From assembly GCA_946480635.1 (NCBI GenBank), contig CAMLKV010000019.1, positions 1 through 13,062 on the forward strand: 13,062 nucleotides of DNA, written 5' to 3'. Shown in pieces: positions 6,847 through 13,062 of the stretch. Each line of letters opens with the position of its first letter. Position 1 is the stretch's first letter. The DNA is from an uncultured Flavobacterium sp. (GTDB lineage Bacteria > Bacteroidota > Bacteroidia > Flavobacteriales > Flavobacteriaceae). The notes under the pieces are model-generated. The model ran no database searches. It worked only from the letters and a program-made list of their open reading frames with translations, and was not told the DNA's origin. The translations under genes were made by a program, and so were the position numbers.

Positions 6847-7497
6847 TCATTTTTTATAAGTAAAATGACCAACAATTTCATAATCAAAAAGACAATCTTC
6901 TAATACTTGTCCACCTCCAACATTGTGGACAATCATAGGTCTTTTACCGTCTTCAGATTTAAGATGTGTGACGATCCCAATATGTGGTAGTTTGTCATTT
7001 ATCATCCAAGTTACAATATCACCCGTTTCATAATCCTCAGGATTTTGTGAAACGGGTAATTTTTTTCCTTTTCTCTCAAAAAAGACTTCCAGATTGGGAA
7101 CCCTCCTATGATCAATATTTGTATCGGTCGTTTTTAATCCCCATTTTTTAAGATTAGGATATAAAGCGAAATTGGATACCATATCTTCATGAACTTCTTT
7201 TTGTAAATCGATATTTAATTTTCTGTAAGCTCTAATAACAACATCTGTACAAACTCCAGTTTTGCGAGGTACATCACCGTTTGGATATTTTATTCCAATA
7301 TAGGTAGGAGTATAAACAACATTAGGGTCTATTATTGATAGTGCTGCATTTGATAGCTTTTCTGCAAAGGTGCTGGGATTGACAATTTTTTCAATAGATG
7401 TATTGATTACCGAAGAGCTCTGAGTTTGTGCAACTGAGTCATGGTTTTTGCAGCTTATAAATAAGCTTCCAAAAGCAAATATAAAATGCTTGATCAT
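6847..7497 (-). CDS. DUF1287 lipoprotein, probable NlpC/P60-like hydrolase
   Basis: A 216-residue protein when started at the ATG at 7497. The frame stays open to an earlier ATG at 7572, but that start lies upstream of the likely promoter and would bury the signal peptide. From 7497 the protein begins MIKHFIFAFGSLFISC, a lipoprotein signal with a Bacteroidota-style lipobox and Cys16 as the lipidated residue. DUF1287 landmarks follow: GVCTDVVIRAYR (81-92) with Cys83, YETGDIVTW (156-164), PHIGIV (171-176) with His172, and IVHNVGGGQVLED (189-201). This order (Cys, GDIV, His) is that of NlpC/P60 cysteine peptidases or amidases, so Cys83 and His172 are the inferred catalytic pair. No substrate is known to me. 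Convergence with mpl fits, but does not prove, a cell-wall role. Confidence 0.8.
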   Translation of the reverse strand: MIKHFIFAFGSLFISCKNHDSVAQTQSSSVINTSIEKIVNPSTFAEKLSNAALSIIDPNVVYTPTYIGIKYPNGDVPRKTGVCTDVVIRAYRKLNIDLQKEVHEDMVSNFALYPNLKKWGLKTTDTNIDHRRVPNLEVFFERKGKKLPVSQNPEDYETGDIVTWMINDKLPHIGIVTHLKSEDGKRPMIVHNVGGGQVLEDCLFDYEIVGHFTYKK

Positions 7498-7532
7498 AGA
7501 AGTGGTTTTAATGGAAATGCTTTTTATTCTTG

Positions 7533-7561
7533 TAAATATATTTTTGTTATTTTGTATCAAA
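7533..7561 (-). promoter_or_regulatory. Promoter of the DUF1287 lipoprotein gene
   Basis: On the minus strand, TTTG (7561-7558), a 17-nt spacer and TATATTTA (7540-7533) match the Bacteroidota pattern with one mismatch in the -7 box. The predicted transcript start near 7527 leaves about 30 nt before the ATG at 7497 and excludes the more upstream ATG at 7572. Confidence 0.5.
7539..7546 (+). promoter_or_regulatory. Possible -7 box of the radC operon
   Basis: TATTTTTG matches TAnnTTTG exactly and lies 32 nt before the radC ATG. No well-placed TTG -33 box is seen. It overlaps the divergent DUF1287 promoter, so the two could not be occupied together. Confidence 0.35.
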
Positions 7562-7578
7562 TTTGAAGCCAAAAAAAT

Positions 7579-8262
7579 ATGTATACGCCAATTAATCAGT
7601 GGGCTGAAGACGATCGCCCGCGTGAAAAATTTCTTCTTAAGGGAAAAACTACTCTTTCCGATTCTGAGTTACTAGCCATCCTTATTGGTTCAGGGTGTCG
7701 TAATGAGAGTGCTGTGCAATTATGCCAACGTATTTTAGCATCAGCCAATAATAATCTTAATCAACTCGGAAAGCTATCAGTACAACAGCTTATGCAATTT
7801 AAAGGAGTAGGTGAGGCTAAAGCCATTTCTATAGCTGCAGCATTGGAATTAGGAAAGCGGAGACAAAGTGAGCCGACTTCTGAATTGAAAAAAATAACTT
7901 CCAGTAAAGCAGTTTTCGAAATTATGCAACCAATAATTGGAGAACTTCCTCACGAAGAGTTTTGGGTGTTGTATCTTAATAATTCAAACAAAGTTATTTA
8001 CAAAACACAAATCAGCAAAGGAGGAATCACTGGAACAGTTGTAGATTCACGATTGATTTTTAAAACTGCATTTGAACATTTTGCTATCAATATAATTTTA
8101 GTTCATAATCACCCTTCAGGTAAACTGCAAGCGAGTGAGGCTGATTGCCAAATCACTAAAAAAATTAAAGAAGCTGGAAAACATCTTGATATTATAGTTT
8201 TGGATCACGTTATTGTCACCGAAAAGAATTATTTTAGCTTCGCCGATGAAGGCATGCTATAA
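7579..8262 (+). CDS. radC: RadC family JAB/MPN domain protein
   Basis: A 227-residue protein, full length for RadC. The N-terminal UPF0758 region has a helix-hairpin-helix-like segment MQFKGVGEAKAISIAAALEL (72-91). The C-terminal JAB1/MPN metalloprotease-like domain shows the zinc-binding set: Glu126 or Glu127, HNHPSG (176-181), Ser186 and Asp189, then DHVIV (209-213). Despite its name, the family's role in DNA repair is not established, and its enzymatic activity is unclear. It leads a compact operon; the ABC ATPase gene starts 4 nt after its stop. The start ATG at 7579 gives the usual N-terminus with WAEDDRPREKFLLKG. Confidence 0.93.
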   Translation: MYTPINQWAEDDRPREKFLLKGKTTLSDSELLAILIGSGCRNESAVQLCQRILASANNNLNQLGKLSVQQLMQFKGVGEAKAISIAAALELGKRRQSEPTSELKKITSSKAVFEIMQPIIGELPHEEFWVLYLNNSNKVIYKTQISKGGITGTVVDSRLIFKTAFEHFAINIILVHNHPSGKLQASEADCQITKKIKEAGKHLDIIVLDHVIVTEKNYFSFADEGML

Positions 8263-8266
8263 AAAA

Positions 8267-8896
8267 ATGATAGTTACTAAGAATCTTTCTTTTTCCTATG
8301 GAAACGAAACTCATTTTACGTTTCCTGATATTGTTTGTAATGCTTCTGAATCTGTTTTGATTACAGGGAATTCAGGGGTGGGGAAAACTACCTTATTACA
8401 CCTTTTGGGTGGATTGTTAAAGCCATCTTCTGGAGAAGTTGTTTTCGACGGAATCAATATCAGTCCGTTTTCAGAAAAACAAATGGATGCTTTTAGAGGT
8501 AAAAATATTGGTGTTGTTTTACAGCAAAATCATTTTGTTGAATCTATTTCAGTTTTAGAAAATATCATGCTTGCTTCTTGGCTCGCGACAGGGAAAAAAG
8601 AAAATCAAAAAGCTAAATCACTTTTAGAGCATCTGCATCTTGAAAAGCATTTGAATAAATTGCCTTCACAATTAAGTGTTGGTCAGCAGCAAAGAGTTTC
8701 TATTGCCAGAGCTTTAATTAATAATCCTAAAGTTTTATTAGCAGACGAACCTACCTCTAGCCTTGACGATACAAATGCATTAAAGGTTGCTACTTTATTG
8801 GAGAACTTAGCCAAAGAATACAATACGGCATTAATCATAGTTACTCACGATTCTAGATTGAAGCAACGTTTTAGTAACCAAATTTCACTATCATGA
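8267..8896 (+). CDS. ABC transporter ATPase (LolD/MacB-like)
   Basis: A 209-residue ATPase energising the permease that follows. Motifs: Walker A GNSGVGKTT (34-42), Q-loop VVLQQNH, signature LSVGQQQR (136-143), Walker B with VLLADEPTSSLD (catalytic Glu161) and switch His194 in VTHD. The size and DEPTSSLD context are those of the LolD/MacB/FtsE type, which acts with FtsX-fold permeases. The start at 8267 is preferred over one at 8213 inside radC: it follows an A-run, begins directly with MIVTKNLSFSY, and lies 4 nt past the radC stop. The ATGA overlap with the permease gene suggests translational coupling. The ATPase does not itself indicate the substrate. Confidence 0.93.
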   Translation: MIVTKNLSFSYGNETHFTFPDIVCNASESVLITGNSGVGKTTLLHLLGGLLKPSSGEVVFDGINISPFSEKQMDAFRGKNIGVVLQQNHFVESISVLENIMLASWLATGKKENQKAKSLLEHLHLEKHLNKLPSQLSVGQQQRVSIARALINNPKVLLADEPTSSLDDTNALKVATLLENLAKEYNTALIIVTHDSRLKQRFSNQISLS

Positions 8897-10086
8897 TTGT
8901 AAAGTTAGCATGGAAAAATATTTGGTTTAAACCTCTCAATACATTACTGAGTGTATTGTTGCTTTCGTCAAGTGTAGCAATTATTACTTTGTTGATTTTA
9001 CTGCAAAAACAATTTGAAGAGCAGTTTTCGAGCAATGCAGATAATATCGATTTGGTTTTAGGAGCACAAGGAAGCGCATTACAATTGGTTCTTTCATCAG
9101 TGTATCAGGTCGATGCGCCAACCGGGAATATAAACTATGATTCGGCAAGAGTTTGGATGAGACATCCTTTTATAAAATCTGCCATTCCTCTAGCTTACGG
9201 AGATAACTATTTGGGTTATAAAATTGTAGGAACAACAACAGATTATTTGGAAAAATTCAATGCTAAAATTGAGAAAGGTAAAATCTTCGAAAAGGAATTT
9301 CAAGTGGTTGTTGGTTACAATGTAGCCCAAAATCTTAATCTTAAAATTGGAGATAAATTTAACGGTACACATGGAGATGCTAAAGAAGGAGAGAAGCACG
9401 AAGAATTTCAATACTTAGTTACGGGTATCACTACACGAACTGGCAAAGTAATAGATAATTTAATTTTGAGTAATATTGAAAGTGTTTGGGCTATGCATGG
9501 ACATTCTCATGACGAATCTGAGGAAGTTCAGGAGGACCCAAAAGAAATCACATCAGTATTATTGAAGTTCAGAAATAAAATGGGGATTGTAACTTGGCCA
9601 AGAATCATCGCTCAAAACACAAAAATGCAGGCCGCTTCACCAGCAATCGAAATAAATCGTTTGTTTACATTATTTGGTATTGGATTAAAAACTCTCGAGT
9701 ATATGGCTTATGGAATCATGTTCATTTCTGGAGTGAGTATATTCATTGCTTTATTTAATCGATTAAAAGAAAGAGAATATGAGTTTGCTTTAATGCGTTT
9801 GCACGGAGCATCACGAATTCAAATTCTTTCATTAGTGATTGCAGAAAGTTTATTTTTGTGTACTGTCGGTTATTTTTTTGGAACAATTCTTGGTAGGGTT
9901 GCATTGCGATGGCTTTCTAATGCTGCGGCTGAAGATTTTAAAATGGAATTTAATCCAACTGAAATCATCTGGGAAAAGGAAGGTTATCTTTTTATAATTA
10001 CGTTATTAGTTGGTATTGTTGCGGCTTTAATTCCTGCAATCAAGGCATACCGAATGAATATATCAAAGACATTAGTAAATGGATAG
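8893..10086 (+). CDS. ABC transporter permease, MacB/FtsX type, with His-rich loop
   Basis: A 397-residue inner-membrane protein with four predicted membrane helices: about 15-37, 268-290, 312-334 and 364-386. The large periplasmic domain (about 40-265) lies between the first two, the classic MacB/LolE/FtsX arrangement. The EREYEFALMRLHGASRIQIL stretch (293-312) is the FtsX-domain coupling segment. In the periplasmic domain, MHGHSHDESEEVQED (201-215) is rich in His and acidic residues and resembles a metal-binding stretch. The order ATPase, permease, DUF3299-type protein matches zinc-responsive clusters in Gammaproteobacteria (PA4064-PA4066 type; related to Vibrio zrg genes), so a zinc or other metal link is inferred. 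A lipoprotein-handling or mechanotransmission role remains possible. It overlaps the ATPase gene by 4 nt and the next gene by 8 nt. Confidence 0.9.
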   Translation: MIVKLAWKNIWFKPLNTLLSVLLLSSSVAIITLLILLQKQFEEQFSSNADNIDLVLGAQGSALQLVLSSVYQVDAPTGNINYDSARVWMRHPFIKSAIPLAYGDNYLGYKIVGTTTDYLEKFNAKIEKGKIFEKEFQVVVGYNVAQNLNLKIGDKFNGTHGDAKEGEKHEEFQYLVTGITTRTGKVIDNLILSNIESVWAMHGHSHDESEEVQEDPKEITSVLLKFRNKMGIVTWPRIIAQNTKMQAASPAIEINRLFTLFGIGLKTLEYMAYGIMFISGVSIFIALFNRLKEREYEFALMRLHGASRIQILSLVIAESLFLCTVGYFFGTILGRVALRWLSNAAAEDFKMEFNPTEIIWEKEGYLFIITLLVGIVAALIPAIKAYRMNISKTLVNG

Positions 10087-10552
10087 AATAAAAATTGGAA
10101 TAGTTGTATTGGTTTTTACCTTATTTGGATTTCAAAAATCAGATATAGTAAAAGAGAAAACTCAAAAAGTAATAGTTTCAGATACATTGAGTTGGAAGAA
10201 ACTTGGGCAAATTAAGTTTATTAAAAAGCAACATAAAGATTACGGGAATATTGATTTTCCTGTAATTAGTCCTGAAGTAAAAAAATATCACAATAAACGT
10301 ATTTACATGTCAGGATTTATTGTGCCTATAGATAATGTGAATTATGCATTAAGTAAAAATGTGTTTGCTTCTTGTTTTTTCTGCGGAAAAGCTGGGCCAG
10401 AAACCATAATGGGAATCAAGTTTAAAGCAGGTAAACTTAAGTTACGTACAGATCAATATGTAACACTTGAGGGAATTATGAAAGTGAATGAAAATGATCC
10501 TGATAACTGGATGTATAATATTGAGGACGCTGTGATTGTTAAAGGAAATTAA
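10079..10552 (+). CDS. DUF3299-type exported CxxC protein
   Basis: A 157-residue protein with a hydrophobic N-terminus (about 5-18), acting as signal peptide or anchor, so it is probably periplasmic. The body has the DUF3299 pattern: LSWKKLGQIKF (37-47), YGNIDFPVISPEVK (55-68), a GFIVPID segment (79-85) and the hallmark CFFCGKAGPE (99-108), where Cys99 and Cys102 form CxxC. Family function is not established. In Gammaproteobacteria such proteins are encoded beside MacB-like transporters in zinc-responsive clusters, so Cys99/Cys102 may bind metal, though a redox role is also possible. It begins inside the permease gene (8-nt overlap, ATGGATAG), which strongly ties it to that transporter. Confidence 0.75.
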   Translation: MDRIKIGIVVLVFTLFGFQKSDIVKEKTQKVIVSDTLSWKKLGQIKFIKKQHKDYGNIDFPVISPEVKKYHNKRIYMSGFIVPIDNVNYALSKNVFASCFFCGKAGPETIMGIKFKAGKLKLRTDQYVTLEGIMKVNENDPDNWMYNIEDAVIVKGN

Positions 10553-10555
10553 GTT

Positions 10556-11242
10556 ATGTATTCAAAAATTAACCATATATTTTTTGATTTAGATCACACC
10601 CTTTGGGATTTCGATAGAAATTCTGAGAAGGCTTTTGAAGTGGTTTTTTCAGAAGTTTTACCGGAGTTAAATGTTGAAAAATTTATTTCAGTGTATGCGC
10701 CTATAAATCAAGCTTGTTGGAAATTGTACCAAAATAATCTGATAACTCATGATGAATTGAGATATAGAAGGCTAAAGGATTCATTTGATGCTTTAAATAT
10801 TTCTGTTTCTGATGAATTGATTGATAAAATCTCTGATGATTATATTTTAAATCTTCCTAATAGTAATCATTTGTTTGAAGGTTGTGTTGAAACCCTAGAA
10901 TATCTTCATAAAAAATACAAATTGCATATTATCACTAATGGTTTCGCCGAAGTACAATTCAAAAAGTTGAACAATTCAGGGATTCATCATTTTTTTCAAA
11001 CGGTGACTAATTCTGAAATGGCTGGAGTAAAAAAACCACATTTTGGAATTTTTGAACATGCTTTGTCAAAAGCTTTCGCAGAAAAAGAAGAAAGCGTGAT
11101 GATTGGGGATTGCTTAGATGCTGATGTGGCTGGAGCAATCAACTTTGGGATAAAATCTATTTTTTTTAACTCAGAAAAAATTGATGTTCCAAAAGATGTT
11201 AATCAAATTACTAACTTAGTCGAACTTAAAAACCTATTTTAA
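10556..11242 (+). CDS. HAD-superfamily phosphatase, YjjG-like nucleotidase
   Basis: A 228-residue cytoplasmic phosphatase. HAD motif I is FFDLDHTLWDF (9-19) with nucleophile Asp11 and acid/base Asp13. Motif II is ITNGF (Thr127), motif III is the Lys of GVKKPHFG (Lys160), and motif IV is MIGDCLDAD (182-190) with Asp185 and Asp190. A helical cap (about 20-105) lies after motif I (subclass I). DLDHTLWDF with NQACWKLYQ and ELRYRRL are typical of the YjjG/YfnB group. E. coli YjjG dephosphorylates pyrimidine 5'-nucleotides and helps clear abnormal ones. The exact substrate here is inferred. It follows the DUF3299 gene by 3 nt. Confidence 0.87.
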   Translation: MYSKINHIFFDLDHTLWDFDRNSEKAFEVVFSEVLPELNVEKFISVYAPINQACWKLYQNNLITHDELRYRRLKDSFDALNISVSDELIDKISDDYILNLPNSNHLFEGCVETLEYLHKKYKLHIITNGFAEVQFKKLNNSGIHHFFQTVTNSEMAGVKKPHFGIFEHALSKAFAEKEESVMIGDCLDADVAGAINFGIKSIFFNSEKIDVPKDVNQITNLVELKNLF

Positions 11243-11243
11243 A

Positions 11244-12008
11244 ATGAAAAATTTATTTTTTGTACTTATAATGTCTCTGTCATTTGCTGGAATAGCGCAG
11301 TCATCCTTAAATGATTATAATATGGCAATTATTCCTGCTAGATTTGATTTTCAAAAAAAAGATAATGAGCACAGAATAAATTCAACTATAAAAGCTTTTT
11401 TACAGCAAAAAGGGTTTGAAGTTTATTTGTCTTCAGATGAACTTCCTGAAGGTTTCATGGATTACAATTGCAATAAGTTGTTTGTGAATTTAATCGAGAA
11501 AAGTAACATGTTTGTTACTGAACTTCAAGTAGAATTTAAGGATTGTAAAAATAAGGTTTTGTATGTGACAGATTTAGGTAAAAGTAATGATAAGAACATA
11601 GCGAAATCATACAATATAGCATTGCAAGCTACTTTAAAAACATTCAATAAAGCAAATTATAAATACTCAGGCAAAACGTATTTTGATGAAGAAGCTGATG
11701 AGAAAATTAAAAGTAGAGATGTAGAAAATGTTTCGCAAGAAGTTACAAAGGTCATTAAATCTGAAAAAGAAGTAACGTACGAAAAAGTTGGTAAGCCAGC
11801 CAAGCAAGAAAATAACCAATCTTCTATAAAAGTAATTAATAAGACTAATCAAAAAGAACTTGTTCTTTATAAAACCTCTAACCCCAATATTTATTTGGCA
11901 AATTATAATGGTATAAATGGTATCGTAATGTCTAAAGAAAATGTTTGGTTCTTTGAATATACTGATGGAGATAAAACAATTTCTGAAAGGCTTGACATTA
12001 AATTGTAA
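11244..12008 (+). CDS. Exported protein of unknown function
   Basis: A 254-residue protein with a clear signal peptide (1-19, MKNLFFVLIMSLSFAGIAQ), so periplasmic or envelope-located. I do not recognise a named domain. The N-terminal part (22-140) looks like one globular fold, with segments YNMAIIPARFDFQKKDNEHR (25-44), FLQQKGFEVYLSSDELPEGF (52-71) and NCNKLFVNLI. A charged linker (about 148-195) leads to a small beta-rich tail (ELVLYKTSNPNIYLANYNG). Similar proteins seem widespread in Flavobacteriaceae, by memory only. It starts 1 nt after the HAD gene stop and closes the operon; its stop is 3 nt from the converging rarA stop. Cys76 and Cys101 could form a disulfide. Confidence 0.8.
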   Translation: MKNLFFVLIMSLSFAGIAQSSLNDYNMAIIPARFDFQKKDNEHRINSTIKAFLQQKGFEVYLSSDELPEGFMDYNCNKLFVNLIEKSNMFVTELQVEFKDCKNKVLYVTDLGKSNDKNIAKSYNIALQATLKTFNKANYKYSGKTYFDEEADEKIKSRDVENVSQEVTKVIKSEKEVTYEKVGKPAKQENNQSSIKVINKTNQKELVLYKTSNPNIYLANYNGINGIVMSKENVWFFEYTDGDKTISERLDIKL

Positions 12009-12011
12009 CGA

Positions 12012-13062
12012 CTAATAATCGTATTTGTTTTTCCATCTATTTTTTAAAAATTGACGTAATTCTTTTTCTCGAGCATTGTCTCCGGGTTCAAAAAAACGAG
12101 TTTCGGATAATTCTGTTGGTAAAAACTCTTGTTCGGCAAAGTTATTAGCATAATCGTGTGAATACTTGTATTCTTCACCATATCCTAATTCTTTCATAAG
12201 CTTAGTGGGAGCATTTCTTAAATGTAGAGGAACTGGCAAATCTCCAGTTTGTTTTACTGTTTGTTGCGCTTTTCCAATAGCCATATAACTAGCATTACTT
12301 TTTGCTGAAGTGGCCAAATAAATAGCACATTGGCTTAATATAATTCGGCTTTCAGGATACCCAATTGTTGTAACTGCCTGAAAGGTATTGTTTGCCATAA
12401 TTAGCGCTGTAGGGTTTGCGTTTCCTATATCTTCACTTGCAAGAATCAACATTCTTCGAGCTATGAATTTAACATCTTCACCTCCTTCAATCATTCTGGC
12501 TAGCCAATATACAGCACCGTTTGGATCACTGCCTCTTATTGACTTAATGAAAGCCGAAACGATGTCGTAATGTTGTTCGCCTGTCTTGTCATATAAGACA
12601 GTGTTTTTTTGAACCAATTGCATTACTTTTTCATTTGTAATAATAATTTCATTGCTTTCGGTTGCATTAACAATTAATTCGAAAACATTTAATAGCTTTC
12701 TTCCGTCGCCGCCAGAAAGTCTTAAAAGGGCTTCGGTTTCTTTAAGTTCAATATTTTTGGTTTTCAGAATAGCATCTGTTTCTATTGCTCGATTCAATAA
12801 AGCTTCTAAATCTTCTCTAGTGAATGCATTTAAAATATAAACCTGACATCTTGACAATAAAGCAGGTATTACCTCAAAACTCGGATTTTCGGTTGTAGCG
12901 CCAATAAGAGTAACCCATCCTTTTTCAACCGCCGCTAATAGCGAATCTTGTTGTGATTTACTAAAGCGATGAATCTCATCAATAAATAACACCATCTCTC
13001 CTTCTGAATCAGTTACTTCTTTGATAACCGCTTTCAGACGCTCTTCAAATTCACCTTTATAT
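12012..13062 (-). CDS. rarA: RarA/MgsA recombination ATPase, 5' part missing and window end chimeric
   Basis: RarA (MgsA/WRNIP1 family) is an AAA+ ATPase acting at stalled replication forks and gaps. The frame stays open to the window edge. Numbering from an internal Met at 12995, RarA features are: Walker [19 protein letters not shown] (3-20), sensor 1 [11 protein letters not shown] (30-40), arginine finger SRC (48-50), sensor 2 GGDGRK (95-100) and the long RarA C-terminal helical/tetramerisation domain (about 142-327). These 327 residues fit the C-terminal three quarters of a roughly 425-residue protein; Walker A and the N-terminus are absent. Upstream of the Walker B the codons (13061-12993) encode [16 protein letters not shown] and SEGEM, which is ClpB/Hsp100 NBD1 sequence and not RarA. 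The joint lies within 12969-12992. The Met at 12995 is not a real start. Confidence 0.88.
   Translation of the reverse strand, partial: YKGEFEERLKAVIKEVTDSEGEMVLFIDEIHRFSKSQQDSLLAAVEKGWVTLIGATTENPSFEVIPALLSRCQVYILNAFTREDLEALLNRAIETDAILKTKNIELKETEALLRLSGGDGRKLLNVFELIVNATESNEIIITNEKVMQLVQKNTVLYDKTGEQHYDIVSAFIKSIRGSDPNGAVYWLARMIEGGEDVKFIARRMLILASEDIGNANPTALIMANNTFQAVTTIGYPESRIILSQCAIYLATSAKSNASYMAIGKAQQTVKQTGDLPVPLHLRNAPTKLMKELGYGEEYKYSHDYANNFAEQEFLPTELSETRFFEPGDNAREKELRQFLKNRWKNKYDY

Noticed and set aside
7498..7572. N-terminal extension of the DUF1287 protein starting at 7572
   Set aside because: It would put 25 mostly polar residues ahead of a clean lipoprotein signal peptide and would require transcription starting upstream of the probable promoter at 7533-7561.
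8195..8202. TAGTTTTG as a promoter for the ABC genes within radC
   Set aside because: It fits TAnnTTTG, but no TTG is properly spaced upstream, and such words arise by chance in AT-rich coding sequence.
8213..8266. Upstream start for the ABC ATPase at 8213, inside radC
   Set aside because: The extra 18 residues are radC sequence read in another frame; ABC ATPases of this type begin close to the MIVTKNLSFSY segment at 8267.
12007..12035. Hairpin between the converging unknown gene and rarA as a terminator
   Set aside because: Only a 4-bp ACGA/TCGT stem with a 7-nt loop is present, too weak to call despite nearby T-runs.
12012..12995. RarA starting at the Met at 12995 as a short complete protein
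   Set aside because: The frame is open to the window edge, and a start there would lack Walker A, so this Met is internal.
1..13062. Mobile elements, CRISPR arrays, tRNA or rRNA genes, phage genes
   Set aside because: None were seen on reading both strands. The tail-fibre-like repeats in the 505-aa protein are common in exported Bacteroidota proteins and have no phage genes around them.

Overview
The window looks like a chromosomal piece of a member of the Flavobacteriaceae (Bacteroidota), probably Flavobacterium or a close relative. The evidence is low GC, A-rich leaders in place of Shine-Dalgarno sites, promoter-like TAnnTTTG boxes, a type IX secretion (T9SS) type A C-terminal domain, an S46 dipeptidyl-peptidase, and housekeeping genes whose proteins read as flavobacterial. 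No IS element, CRISPR array, tRNA or rRNA was seen.

Layout, left to right. (1) 1-77 is the last 24 codons of a probable obg GTPase gene, followed by a strong hairpin terminator. (2) 241-2394 is an exported S46 serine dipeptidyl-peptidase (DPP7/DPP11 family) with its own terminator. (3) 2454-2548 is a gene-free stretch with nested complementary segments. It resembles the GGGCG...CCCTAACGC structured elements scattered through flavobacterial intergenic regions. (4) 2575-3258 is an exported TPR protein. It ends in a 12-bp hairpin shared with the converging transcript. (5) 5279-3287 (minus strand) is a two-gene unit: a short T9SS-tailed protein and a 505-residue exported protein with phage-tail-fibre-like repeats. 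(6) 5490-6845 is mpl, a peptidoglycan-recycling ligase, divergent from that unit. (7) 7497-6847 (minus) is a DUF1287 lipoprotein with NlpC/P60-like residues, convergent with mpl. (8) 7579-12008 is a tightly packed six-gene operon: radC, an ABC ATPase, a MacB/FtsX-type permease, a DUF3299-type CxxC protein, a YjjG-like HAD phosphatase and an exported protein of unknown function. Gaps in it are 4 nt or less, or the genes overlap. (9) 13062-12012 (minus) is most of rarA, cut by the window end.

Two points deserve most attention. First, the ATPase-permease-DUF3299 trio matches the gene order of zinc-responsive transporter clusters known in Gammaproteobacteria (P. aeruginosa PA4063-4066 type, Vibrio zrg type). 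The permease here carries a His/acid-rich stretch in its extracytoplasmic domain, and no separate His-rich partner gene is present. A metal-linked role is therefore a reasonable hypothesis. Second, the last ~70 nt of the window do not encode RarA. They are in frame with it but encode a ClpB/Hsp100 NBD1 segment, and the switch falls in a 24-nt stretch coding for VLFIDEIH, a string that fits both families. This is most simply a chimeric contig end, though a real fusion cannot be excluded from sequence alone.

The other genes look like ordinary flavobacterial core and envelope functions.
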